Below are positions 44,203 to 53,168 of a DNA stretch of 64,000 nucleotides, one piece after another. The position numbers were made by a program, and so were the translations under genes. The notes below the pieces were generated by a model. That model worked only from the letters and a program-made list of their open reading frames with translations. It was not told where the DNA came from and searched no databases. Source of the stretch: Balneola sp. (GTDB lineage: Bacteria; Bacteroidota; Rhodothermia; Balneolales; Balneolaceae); the NCBI GenBank assembly GCA_003712055.1, contig RHLJ01000007.1:49512-113511 (forward strand), read 5' to 3'. Within the stretch, counting starts at the first letter, position 1. Every line of letters begins with the position of its first letter.

Positions 44203-45750
44203 TTATCTTCCCTGCCTTGAAATGTTCAGAACCGTTAAGGAAATATCCTGTGATGCAGCAGCTCCTTGCTCATCTGTAGCAATAATACGGAACTCATGTT
44301 TGCCAATCTGTCGATCGGATGGGATCCACGTGAATTCACCTGTTTGCTCATTTAAGTTGGCTCCTTCAGGTAAATCAACTCCCAGATATCGGATAAGTGA
44401 ACTTGAAGGATTTTCCGGATCTATAGCTCGGTAGGTAGTTATATATTCATCATTAACAGCAATTGACGTACTTCGTACAGGGCTGAATCTAGGAGGTGAA
44501 TTAAATGTTCTTACATCAACCGAAAATCTGGTGCTATCAACTTCTCCATTAGGATTTGTGGCAACAATGGTAAACCAGTTCATACCTATCTGATTAGGAT
44601 TAGGCTGCCAGTAAAATCCCTGATTTCTTATTGCGGCATTCGCCACATTAGATCGATATGTAAATTCAACTTCTTCGTTACTTACTCCGCTCTCTAGTTC
44701 GATAGCTACCAATAGAGGTTTGGGATAGGTAAGTATTATATTATCGATGGTCTTTAAGCTAAATTCACCGCTACTCACTTGCTGCGACTGATTAGGTGTC
44801 GCAGTTTGTTCGTTTTGCTTTAATGGGCTGATTTTGTCAAAAGCACTTATCCATATTGTTTGTGCGCTTTTGGAAATATGGTGATTTGCATCTCGCTGAG
44901 TCTTCCAAGGTTGTAGCTTTTCACTACAGTTTGAACTCCATAGCTCGCCGAATTCATTTTTGGCAATTAAAAACTCATCAACGGCGACTAGTGTTGCAAC
45001 TCTTCCTTGAATATTACCACAGTTGTTTCCAAGTCCGTTAGTGTTTACCTCAAAAATATCACCACTTCTAGTGGCTCCCCAGATTAAACCGTTATCAAGA
45101 AAGAGATGATGAAGCTGAACCCGAAGGTCTACACTTGATTGATGGGTCAGTACTTCTTCTTCGATAGAGAAAACGTGCACTTTTGAGTCGTTGGTAAGCA
45201 CAAAAAGTTGATTGCTTATTATGGAAGAAGCTACATCAAGGACATTTGCTCTTCCTATTACATCATTCGCTACTATTTCAGCTTCGCTATCAACCGTTTC
45301 GGGTGTTTCTAGGGATAAGCTTCCCAGGCCGCTGCTGCCTAAAGCAACATAAAGGTTATTCTCTAGTCGTGCTACACCAAGCGGTTGTGCCGGCAATAAA
45401 GTTGATGAATATACCCCGAGTACAGAAGTTGGTTCAAGAACCGTTAACCTTTTTGAATCACCATATAGGTAGGCAAAGCGAATATCAGCCTCAATGATTT
45501 CTCCGCGACGCTGCATACCTGCAGAAGTATACAACCATTGTAAAGAATCCTGATAGGCACGAAAAACAGCCATTCCTTCTGTTTCAGACAACACATAGAA
45601 ATGAGCATTCGAAGCACCGACTGCCTTAACATTGGGGATAGATAGAATTTTAGTGTAATCTTGAACAAGCTGGGTTTGTGAAAATAAGTTTCCATTTATG
45701 AGGAAAAGGAAAGCGTTTAGTAGAGAAATAAAACCTGTCTTTTTTGACAT
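44203..45750 (-). CDS. Exported beta-propeller/Ig-like protein
   Basis: A 515-residue protein with signal peptide (FISLLNAFLFLINGNLFSQ). Residues 25-310 look like a beta-propeller with degenerate blades (HFYVLSETEGMAVFRAYQDS, GVARLENNLYVALGSSGLGSLSLE, HLFLDNGLIWGATRSGDIFEVNTNG). Two Ig/cadherin-like domains follow (about 330-425 and 430-510), the second with the putative-Ig signature LPEGANLNEQTGEFTWIPSDRQIGKHEFRIIATDEQG. No T9SS sorting domain is seen. Its place between mutY and the epimerase (gaps 5 and 3 nt) gives no clear functional hint. Likely a cell-surface or periplasmic binding protein. Confidence 0.75.
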   Translation of the reverse strand: MSKKTGFISLLNAFLFLINGNLFSQTQLVQDYTKILSIPNVKAVGASNAHFYVLSETEGMAVFRAYQDSLQWLYTSAGMQRRGEIIEADIRFAYLYGDSKRLTVLEPTSVLGVYSSTLLPAQPLGVARLENNLYVALGSSGLGSLSLETPETVDSEAEIVANDVIGRANVLDVASSIISNQLFVLTNDSKVHVFSIEEEVLTHQSSVDLRVQLHHLFLDNGLIWGATRSGDIFEVNTNGLGNNCGNIQGRVATLVAVDEFLIAKNEFGELWSSNCSEKLQPWKTQRDANHHISKSAQTIWISAFDKISPLKQNEQTATPNQSQQVSSGEFSLKTIDNIILTYPKPLLVAIELESGVSNEEVEFTYRSNVANAAIRNQGFYWQPNPNQIGMNWFTIVATNPNGEVDSTRFSVDVRTFNSPPRFSPVRSTSIAVNDEYITTYRAIDPENPSSSLIRYLGVDLPEGANLNEQTGEFTWIPSDRQIGKHEFRIIATDEQGAAASQDISLTVLNISRQGR

Positions 45751-45753
45751 AAA

Positions 45754-46731
45754 CTATAACCAGTTATGCTTTTTATACCATCGGATTGTCCGGGAGATGC
45801 CTTCTTCGAGGCTAACTTCGGGATTGTATCCAAAATCGTTACGAGCTTTATCTGAGGAACATACCCATTCTTCAATAAGCTCATTTACTTTTTCACGGTT
45901 TACAACGGGGTACTTGCCAAATAATGATGCTCCGCTTTCAATTGCACCAGCAATTTTTTTTGCCCAGTTTGGGTTGATCTTGATGGGGATAGGTCTCATT
46001 CCCATCACAGTTGAAGTTATGGATCGAATTTGATTCCACGAGTAGGCGTCCTTTTCACCGCCCATATTATAAATGTGTACTCCCGGGGTTTCTATGCTGG
46101 CAGATTGTATCATTCCTTTTACTAAATCTGTGACATATACCATAGAAATCTTGGGATTGTTCCCATCACCAACAATAGGGCATATGCCCATTTTAAAAGT
46201 CTTAAAAAAGGTATAAATATCTGCTTCACGAGGTCCATATACTGCAGAAGGCCGGATCATTTTGATAGAGTCATTTTCACCGGCTATTCTTTCTACTACA
46301 TGTTCCATTTCTTTTTTCGAAGTCCCATACATAGTCAACGGTCGAAGCGGAACATCTTCCGGGACCGGAGTGCCAGAACTAGGTCCTACAGCTGTAAGAG
46401 AAGAAGTGATGACGATATTTCGGATTCCCTTTTTTTGAGCAATCCGGATTAGGTTTTCGGTGGCTTCTACATTAGCTCTGGTAAATTCCTTTTTATTTGG
46501 TGCTCTAAGAACCGCAGCATTATGATAAATGATATCTACACCGTCTAACGCTTTTGTGATGGCCTGTAAGTCAAACAGGTCCCCTTTCACTCTCACAAAA
46601 TCTAAACCCGTCAACCATCTGTCAGAACTTCGAACCAGGCAACGGACTTCAGAAATGTTTGGGGAGGCAATTAAATGTTCTACTAAATGGCTTCCCACAA
46701 ATCCGGTACCACCAGTAACAAAGGCTATCAT
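45754..46731 (-). CDS. Extended SDR epimerase/dehydratase, candidate ceramide-pathway reductase
   Basis: A 325-residue NAD(P)-dependent extended SDR: Rossmann motif FVTGGTGFVGSHLVEHL (4-20), IYHNAAVL, catalytic Ser/Tyr/Lys in ITSSLTAVGP and MYGTSKKEMEHV (YxxxK), substrate segment MIRPSAVYGPREAD. It resembles the 3-beta-HSD/dihydroflavonol-reductase group rather than sugar epimerases. In Caulobacter a member of this general type (CerR) reduces 3-oxo-sphinganine; being 2.5 kb from a serine palmitoyltransferase, with glycosyltransferases in between, makes that role attractive here, as an inference. It is the first gene of the minus operon and divergent from the glycosyltransferases. Confidence 0.8.
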   Translation of the reverse strand: MIAFVTGGTGFVGSHLVEHLIASPNISEVRCLVRSSDRWLTGLDFVRVKGDLFDLQAITKALDGVDIIYHNAAVLRAPNKKEFTRANVEATENLIRIAQKKGIRNIVITSSLTAVGPSSGTPVPEDVPLRPLTMYGTSKKEMEHVVERIAGENDSIKMIRPSAVYGPREADIYTFFKTFKMGICPIVGDGNNPKISMVYVTDLVKGMIQSASIETPGVHIYNMGGEKDAYSWNQIRSITSTVMGMRPIPIKINPNWAKKIAGAIESGASLFGKYPVVNREKVNELIEEWVCSSDKARNDFGYNPEVSLEEGISRTIRWYKKHNWL

Positions 46732-46827
46732 AAATGTGTATATTCGGCGATTATTTTTTGAACTTAACCAGCATAACTAAAATAAGGTGTTGGAAGATAC
46801 TAATCTGGTTTTTGCTTTTAAACTTTT

Positions 46828-47985
46828 ATGAAAGAACTGAGAGTAGCTCTTTTCACAGGTAATTATAACCATATTAGGGATGGAGTCTCCCTAACTTTGA
46901 ACAGGTTAGTAAGTTACCTTGAGAGTAATAATATTCCGGTACTGGTAATAGCGCCGAGTAATAAAGAGCCCGCAATTGATCATTGTGGCGACCTAATTGT
47001 AACACCATCGATACCTATGTTGGTTCCTGGAAGAAAGGAATATCGGATCGCCACACACTTTCCGCGATGGGCTAAGAAAAAAGTAGAAGAATTCAATCCA
47101 ACTCTCATACATATCGCCACACCTGATGGCTTAGGTGTTGGAGCATTAAAATGGGCTAGGAGGAAAAAACTCCCGAGAGTAACCTCTTACCATACACATT
47201 TCCTTAGCTATACTGATTATTATCCTGCTCATTTAAACCCGGTAAAAAAGCCATTCAAAAATCTGATGAAGTGGTTCTATCGTCAGTTTGAGCATACCTA
47301 TGTACCCAGTCAGTCTATGATTGAAGAACTGCATAATGAAGGTATCCCTGGCACAATGAAAATCTGGGCCAGAGGAATTGACCTGGATCGGTTCAATCCT
47401 TCCAAAAGGGACATGGAATGGAGAAGAGGTGTAGGTTTTAAGGACGACGAAATTGTGGTGTCCTTCGTATCTCGATTAGTATGGGAGAAAGAACTTCGTA
47501 CTTACATTGATAGTGTGAATGAAATTCAGAAGAAATATCCAAAGGTTAGAGCTCTGGTAGTTGGAAATGGTCCGGCACAGGAAGAAGCGGAACAACTATT
47601 ACCAAATGCGCATTTTACAGGTTTTGCAAAAGGAGAAGATTTGGCGAGAGCCTATGCAAGTGGAGATGTCTTTATGTTTCCTTCCCATACCGAAACATTT
47701 GGAAACGTTACTTTAGAAGCAATGGCTAGTGGATTACCCTGCGTTGTCGCAGACGCGATTGGGAGTAAATCACTGGTTAATCATGGAGTAAACGGTTACC
47801 TGGCCAAAAAGGAAAGTGTAGAAGATTTTACTCGACAACTAGAAAAAATTGTAAGTGATCCGGAAAAAAGGATTGAAATGGGTAAAACTTCCAGAGAAAT
47901 GGCAATGGGTTACCAGTGGGAATCGATAAATGCTGGGTTAGTAGAAAACTACCGTGAAGTGCTTGAGAACTGGAACCAGGAGTAA
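46828..47985 (+). CDS. GT4 family glycosyltransferase
   Basis: A 385-residue GT-B enzyme. LRVALFTGNYNHIRDGVSLTL is the acceptor-domain opening, and DVFMFPSHTETFGNVTLEAMASGLPCV holds the E-x7-E motif that binds the nucleotide sugar. The closest family resemblance is to SqdX/MgtA/PimB-like enzymes, which transfer sugars from UDP or GDP donors to lipid acceptors. The downstream gene, also GT4, starts 4 nt after its stop. In this locus a sphingolipid or diacylglycerol acceptor is a reasonable guess. Confidence 0.88.
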   Translation: MKELRVALFTGNYNHIRDGVSLTLNRLVSYLESNNIPVLVIAPSNKEPAIDHCGDLIVTPSIPMLVPGRKEYRIATHFPRWAKKKVEEFNPTLIHIATPDGLGVGALKWARRKKLPRVTSYHTHFLSYTDYYPAHLNPVKKPFKNLMKWFYRQFEHTYVPSQSMIEELHNEGIPGTMKIWARGIDLDRFNPSKRDMEWRRGVGFKDDEIVVSFVSRLVWEKELRTYIDSVNEIQKKYPKVRALVVGNGPAQEEAEQLLPNAHFTGFAKGEDLARAYASGDVFMFPSHTETFGNVTLEAMASGLPCVVADAIGSKSLVNHGVNGYLAKKESVEDFTRQLEKIVSDPEKRIEMGKTSREMAMGYQWESINAGLVENYREVLENWNQE

Positions 47986-47989
47986 TACG

Positions 47990-49120
47990 TTGCGAATCCT
48001 TTACATTTCTCATCTTCATCCACCTAAAGATGCACCTCTGAAGAGCATTGGAGGTATGCAACGCGTTAGCATGCAGTTGGTTGATGAGCTAAGCAAAAGA
48101 GAAGACATAACTATAAAAACTATCATTCAGCATGCCCCATGGAAAGGGATTGAGGTAAGAACATCTTTTTTTCTTGCAAACCTGGCAAGGAAATTACCAG
48201 GTATAGTTGACGAGTTTAAACCAGATGTCATTTTATTTTCTTCAATGGTTACAGCAAGTCTAGCAAAGATTACCAGAACCAGGGTAGATGTGCCTATGGT
48301 AACCATCAATCATGGGCAGGATGTTAAAATGCCAATTGGGATTTACCAGAAGTTTGTCCCTAAAGTATTTGACGCCCTTGATGGTGTGATATCTGTATCC
48401 AGAGCGACTCGTGAAGAATGTATAAAAAGGGGAATGGCTCCCGAAAAGGGAATAGCATTACCAAATGGGTTTGACCTTTCAGATTTTAAAGAAGTTCCTG
48501 ATAGGCAGAGGTCAATTCAGGAAATCAGCAAAGCTTTTTCAATAGATTTGAGCGGAAAGCATCTGCTTATTACAGTCGGAAGACAGGTAAAAAGAAAAGG
48601 ACATGAATGGTTTATCAAAGAGGTATTTCCAAAAATCAATTCTGAAGTACTGTACCTTGCTATTGGAGAAGGTCCCGAACATGAGAATTTGAAAAAGATC
48701 TGGTCCGATCTTCCTTATAAGAAGGATGTTCTTCTTGTAGGAAAACAGCCTGATGAAATTTTGAGGTACGCCTACTCAGCCGCAGATATTTTTGTAATGC
48801 CAAATATCCCTGTATCTGGAGATATGGAAGGTTTTGGGATAGTATTATTGGAAGCCAATCTTGCAGCAACCCCAGCCGTTGCAGCCGATTTAGAGGGTAT
48901 AAAAGATGTAATTGAAAACGGTGAGAATGGCTATAAAGTCCCTGTAAGGGATGCGGGGCAATTTGCCGCAAGAATAGATGAAATCATTACCGAAGGAAGT
49001 GAAACTCTGGGCCAAAAAAGCCGGAGCTTCGTTGAGGAAAACTTCTCCTGGGATCACGTTGCTGATCGATATATTTCTTATCTTCGAACCGTGATCAAAA
49101 ACTACGCACGCCGTTACTAG
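47990..49120 (+). CDS. GT4 family glycosyltransferase
   Basis: A 376-residue GT-B enzyme from the TTG at 47990, 4 nt after the preceding stop; it opens LRILYISHLHPPKDAPLKS, the usual N-terminal strand. An ATG at 47954 would add 12 residues that merely re-read the end of the upstream gene. LLITVGRQVKRKGHEWFIKEV and FVMPNIPVSGDMEGFGIVLLEANLAATPAV carry the donor-site motifs (E-x7-E). Together with the gene before it this could build a disaccharide head group. Confidence 0.87.
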   Translation: MRILYISHLHPPKDAPLKSIGGMQRVSMQLVDELSKREDITIKTIIQHAPWKGIEVRTSFFLANLARKLPGIVDEFKPDVILFSSMVTASLAKITRTRVDVPMVTINHGQDVKMPIGIYQKFVPKVFDALDGVISVSRATREECIKRGMAPEKGIALPNGFDLSDFKEVPDRQRSIQEISKAFSIDLSGKHLLITVGRQVKRKGHEWFIKEVFPKINSEVLYLAIGEGPEHENLKKIWSDLPYKKDVLLVGKQPDEILRYAYSAADIFVMPNIPVSGDMEGFGIVLLEANLAATPAVAADLEGIKDVIENGENGYKVPVRDAGQFAARIDEIITEGSETLGQKSRSFVEENFSWDHVADRYISYLRTVIKNYARRY

Positions 49121-49207
49121 TTCTTCTTCTACTCTTATCAATTTGAAAGGAGTTCATTACTAGCTATATTGCGTCGTTTATTTAGGATAATTTGGTAAAC
49201 CAACCTT

Positions 49208-50440
49208 ATGGGTGATAGTAATAAAACAGCTACACAAGACATTTTTGCGAAAGCATTTGGGTTCACAAAAGCGGATGAAGTAAAGGATGCAGGACTGTAT
49301 CCATATTTTAAACCTTTAGAGGCTACAGACGGAACTATTGTAGAAATTGAAGGCCATGAAGTTATCATGGCAGGTTCCAATAACTATCTCGGCCTTACAA
49401 ATGATCAGCGCACAATCCAGGCAGCCCAGGCAGCACTTACAAAGTACGGTACAGGTTGTACCGGCTCTAGATATTTGAATGGTACTCTTGATATTCACTT
49501 GGAGCTCGAAGAAAAGCTTGCCGAGTTTATGGGCAAAGAATCATGTGTACTCTTCAGTACTGGATACCAGACTAATGAAGGTTCGATTCAAACCATAGCA
49601 GGAAGAAACGATATTATATTTTCTGACCGTGATAATCATGCCTGTATTGTTGTTGGTACCCTTTGTTCAAACGCAAAGACAGTTCGTTATCAGCATAACG
49701 ATACTGATCAACTTAGAAAGTTTTTAGAGAAAGCTGATCCCGATGCCGGAAAGATTATTATTTCTGACGGAGTTTTCTCAATGTCAGGTACACTTGCCAA
49801 AATACCTGAGTTGGTTTCCTTAGCTAAAGAATTTGGTGCAAGATTATATCTTGACGATGCCCATGCAGTGGGAGTTGTTGGAGAAGGTGGGAGAGGATCA
49901 GCATCTGTGTTTGGTCTTACTGATGAAGTTGATTTGATCAGTGGTACTTTTTCTAAATCATTTGCTTCATTAGGTGGTTTTTTAGTTGGTGATCGTCCAA
50001 TCATTGAGTATATCAGACATCACTCACCAGCCCATATCTTTAGTGCGTCCATGCCTCCAGCTAATGTTGCTACAGTGCTCACAGCTCTTGAAATTTTGCA
50101 GGAAGAGCCATGGAGAATAAAGCGATTAGAGGAAATATCCATCTATATGAGAACTGAGCTCGAGAATCTTGGGTTCAACGTGTGGACAAGCCAGTCACCA
50201 ATTATCCCGGTTGTTATAGGTGATATGTGGGACTGTTTCAAATTCTGGAAAGATCTTTTCGAAGAAGGAGTATATGCTAATGCGGTAATTCCTCCTGCGG
50301 TTCCTCCTGGTCAATCACTACTTCGAACTAGCTACATGGCTAGCCATACCAATGATCATCTGGATCAGATTTTAGAGGCCTTCCGGAAAGTTGGCTTGAT
50401 GCATGGCATCATCGACAATAACGGCCATTCAAAAAACTAA
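49208..50440 (+). CDS. spt: Serine palmitoyltransferase (alpha-oxoamine synthase family)
   Basis: A 410-residue PLP enzyme of the alpha-oxoamine synthase family. SNNYLGLTNDQRTIQAA, YGTGCTGSRYLNGTLDIHLELEEKLA, FSDRDNHACIVVG, LYLDDAHAVGVVGEGGRG and PLP Lys250 in GTFSKSFASLGGFLVG are seen. GTGCTGSRYLNGT and HND fit the bacterial serine palmitoyltransferase group of Bacteroidota better than KBL or BioF. It condenses serine with a fatty acyl-CoA to 3-oxo-sphinganine, the first step of sphingolipid synthesis. 8 nt upstream of a GNAT-like acyltransferase gene. KBL or BioF activity remains an alternative. Confidence 0.85.
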   Translation: MGDSNKTATQDIFAKAFGFTKADEVKDAGLYPYFKPLEATDGTIVEIEGHEVIMAGSNNYLGLTNDQRTIQAAQAALTKYGTGCTGSRYLNGTLDIHLELEEKLAEFMGKESCVLFSTGYQTNEGSIQTIAGRNDIIFSDRDNHACIVVGTLCSNAKTVRYQHNDTDQLRKFLEKADPDAGKIIISDGVFSMSGTLAKIPELVSLAKEFGARLYLDDAHAVGVVGEGGRGSASVFGLTDEVDLISGTFSKSFASLGGFLVGDRPIIEYIRHHSPAHIFSASMPPANVATVLTALEILQEEPWRIKRLEEISIYMRTELENLGFNVWTSQSPIIPVVIGDMWDCFKFWKDLFEEGVYANAVIPPAVPPGQSLLRTSYMASHTNDHLDQILEAFRKVGLMHGIIDNNGHSKN

Positions 50441-50448
50441 GCCCTGGC

Positions 50449-51573
50449 ATGAGTACCAGCGGAGTTACTTTCGTTAATACGGAAGAGGAAAAAAAGAAAT
50501 TCCTGGAATTTCAGTACGATCATTACAAAGCGGATACATACTTTGTACCCCCTCTTCGGATGGATCAAAAAAAGCTGCTCAGTACAGAGAAGAATCCCTT
50601 CTTCAATAATGCAGAAATGGCCCTGTTCATTGCTGAACACAACGGACAAATAGCCGGGAGGATTTCAGCGGTAGTAGATCATCGCTTTAACGAATACCAT
50701 GGTAGAAAAACAGGTCATTTCGGTTTTTTTGAATGCATCGACCATCAGCCAACAGCTAATTTATTATTCAGGGTAGCAGAAGATTGGCTGAAAGAAAAAG
50801 GGATGGAGGATGTATTAGGCCCGGCCAGTCCTGGTATGATGGATATGATCGGATTTCTTGTAGACGGATTTGAAAAAGATCCTTATATACTAATGCCGTA
50901 TTCAAAACCTTACTATGAAAAATTGGTAACGGCTGCAGGTTATGAACAAGAAATGGATTTACTGGCATTTCTTGTGGACAAGGATAATGTAGCTCTCGAT
51001 AGGGTTGAACGTGCAAAACAGATTGTTTTCAGGAGAAATCCAGGCCTTGTCATCCGTCCTGTAGTTTTAAAGGAAATGGATAAGGAGGTAGAAATTATCC
51101 GGGCTATTTATAACGATACCTGGAAGCACAACTGGGGATTTCTTCCACTTACCCAGGAAGAACTGGCTGCTACTGCTCAGGATTTTAAAATGATCTTGGA
51201 CCCTGACTTTGCTCATATAGCTGAAATAGATGGTGAGCCTGTTGCCTTTTCAGTAGGTATCCCTGATTTGAATATTTTATTTAAGAAAATGAATGGAAAT
51301 CTTTTTCCATTCGGAATATTCAGATTACTGTTAGGTAGGCGTAAAATTAAAAGGTATAGAACTGCGCTTATGGGTGTGTTACCGGAAGTTCAAGGTCGTG
51401 GTATCGATGCATTGCTCCACCAGGCAGCAATCGAAAAAGGCTTAGGTAAGGGGTACACAGAATCAGAGTTAAGTTGGGTTCTTGGGAATAACCATGAGAT
51501 GATTCGAACGGCAGAAAAAATTGGTGCCAGGTTAGATAAAACCTATCGGATGTATTCAAAGAAATTAGCCTAA
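50449..51573 (+). CDS. GNAT-like acyltransferase, candidate bacterial ceramide synthase
   Basis: A 374-residue protein with two GNAT-like halves. The first half has EMALFIAEHNGQIAGRISAVVDHRFNEYHG and GFFECIDHQPTANLLFRVAEDWLKEKGM; the second has HIAEIDGEPVAFSVGIPDLN and ALMGVLPEVQGRGIDALLHQAAIEKGLGKGYTESELSWVLGNN, the acyl-CoA loop QGRGID. This family is often encoded beside serine palmitoyltransferase, and a GNAT-family protein acts as ceramide synthase in Caulobacter. Placed directly after spt it is the best candidate for N-acylation of sphinganine. The family assignment is seen; the role is inferred. Confidence 0.75.
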   Translation: MSTSGVTFVNTEEEKKKFLEFQYDHYKADTYFVPPLRMDQKKLLSTEKNPFFNNAEMALFIAEHNGQIAGRISAVVDHRFNEYHGRKTGHFGFFECIDHQPTANLLFRVAEDWLKEKGMEDVLGPASPGMMDMIGFLVDGFEKDPYILMPYSKPYYEKLVTAAGYEQEMDLLAFLVDKDNVALDRVERAKQIVFRRNPGLVIRPVVLKEMDKEVEIIRAIYNDTWKHNWGFLPLTQEELAATAQDFKMILDPDFAHIAEIDGEPVAFSVGIPDLNILFKKMNGNLFPFGIFRLLLGRRKIKRYRTALMGVLPEVQGRGIDALLHQAAIEKGLGKGYTESELSWVLGNNHEMIRTAEKIGARLDKTYRMYSKKLA

Positions 51574-51625
51574 TTAAAGGCGCACTTCCTTACCTTTAGT
51601 CGAACTGAGAAAAAGAGATATTACT

Positions 51626-53017
51626 ATGAGTGATTTTCGAATCGAAAAAGATTCTATGGGAGAAATTAAAGTCCCGGCAAACGCTTTATATGGAGCTCAG
51701 ACCCAACGAGCTCATGACAATTTTCCAATTAGTGGGATAAGGTTTAGCAAAGAGTTTATCCAGGCTCTTGGCTATATCAAAAAGTCAGCAGCTCTTGTTA
51801 ACGGAGAGCTTGGATTGGTTGATGAACATGTAGTGGCAGCTATTGATATGGCTGCTCAAGAAGTGATCGATGGAAAACACGATAAAGAATTTGTGATCGA
51901 TATCTTTCAAACCGGATCCGGAACTTCCAGTAATATGAATGCTAATGAGGTGATTAGTCATCTCGCCAATGAGAAAAAGCAAAATACCCCTGTACAAATC
52001 CACCCAAATGACCATGTTAATTTTGGGCAGAGTTCTAACGATGTGATTCCTACTGCAATTAGAATATCATCGTTATTATCAGTAAAGAAGCAATTAATTC
52101 CGGCGCTTACCCATCTCAAAGATACTTTTCTAAACAAAGGAAAAGAGTTTGCGCATGTTGTGAAAACAGGCAGGACTCACCTCATGGATGCAATGCCAGT
52201 CACTATTGAGCAGGAGTTTAGTGGGTATGCCCGGCAAGTAGAGTTAGGTATTGAAAGAGTAGAAGCAGCTTTGGAAAGACTTAAAGAACTTCCTCAGGGT
52301 GGTACGGCAGTAGGTACTGGAATCAATACTCATCCTGAATTTGGAAATAAGTTTGCCGCCAAAGTATCTGAGTTAACAGGGTATGATTTCATTGAAGCTA
52401 TAAATCATTTTGAAGCTCAGTCAACGGTAGATGCCCCTGTAGAATTAAGCGCTCAGCTGAAAACAATTGCTGTTAGCCTACTAAAGATTGCTAACGATTT
52501 AAGATGGATGAATTCGGGACCAAATAGCGGGATTGGGGAGATACAATTGGCTGCACTTCAGCCAGGATCATCTATCATGCCTGGCAAAGTGAATCCGGTA
52601 ATTGAAGAAGCTACAACGATGGTTTGTGCTCAGGTAATAGGCAATGATGCAACGATTACTATTGCAGGACAATCAGGTAATTTTGAGTTGAATGTGATGC
52701 TTCCGGTTGTGGCGCACAATTTATTGGAATCCATTCGAGTATTAGCAAATACAGCAAGAAATTTAGCAGACCGATCAGTTGCTCAACTAACAGTTAAGGA
52801 AGATGTAATTGCTGATATGGTAGGGAGAAATCCAATTTTAGTAACAGCATTGAACCCCATTATTGGGTATGATCTTGCGGCAAAAATAGCAAAAAAAGCA
52901 TTTGCTGAAGGTCGGCCATTGAAGGAAGTTGCTAAAGAAATGACAGAGTTATCCGACGAAGAGTTGGATCAGGCATTAGATCCTATGAAGATGACGAAGG
53001 GAGGATTTGCCGAATAA
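51626..53017 (+). CDS. fumC: Class II fumarate hydratase
   Basis: A 463-residue fumarase C. GAQTQRAHDNFPIS, QTGSGTSSNMNANEVI (substrate site), GRTHLMDAMPVT (catalytic His), and the superfamily signature GSSIMPGKVNPV (about 315) are present. It hydrates fumarate to malate in the TCA cycle. Single gene with its own upstream gap. Confidence 0.95.
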   Translation: MSDFRIEKDSMGEIKVPANALYGAQTQRAHDNFPISGIRFSKEFIQALGYIKKSAALVNGELGLVDEHVVAAIDMAAQEVIDGKHDKEFVIDIFQTGSGTSSNMNANEVISHLANEKKQNTPVQIHPNDHVNFGQSSNDVIPTAIRISSLLSVKKQLIPALTHLKDTFLNKGKEFAHVVKTGRTHLMDAMPVTIEQEFSGYARQVELGIERVEAALERLKELPQGGTAVGTGINTHPEFGNKFAAKVSELTGYDFIEAINHFEAQSTVDAPVELSAQLKTIAVSLLKIANDLRWMNSGPNSGIGEIQLAALQPGSSIMPGKVNPVIEEATTMVCAQVIGNDATITIAGQSGNFELNVMLPVVAHNLLESIRVLANTARNLADRSVAQLTVKEDVIADMVGRNPILVTALNPIIGYDLAAKIAKKAFAEGRPLKEVAKEMTELSDEELDQALDPMKMTKGGFAE

Positions 53018-53168
53018 AGAGTAATCGGTAAACTCAATATTTATAACAGGTTTTAAGTGACAAAATTACCAGATTTAACGGTTTGATCACTTTATAAAAA
53101 CCCTTGTTTCTCTTATATTGGAAGCCCTTTCTTGAGAGGCAATAAATCCAAAATCTAAACTCCAAACT

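Noticed and set aside
47954..47989. Upstream ATG for the second glycosyltransferase
   Set aside because: The extra 12 residues re-read the end of the preceding gene and add nothing family-like; TTG 47990 is 4 nt after the stop and starts the Rossmann strand.
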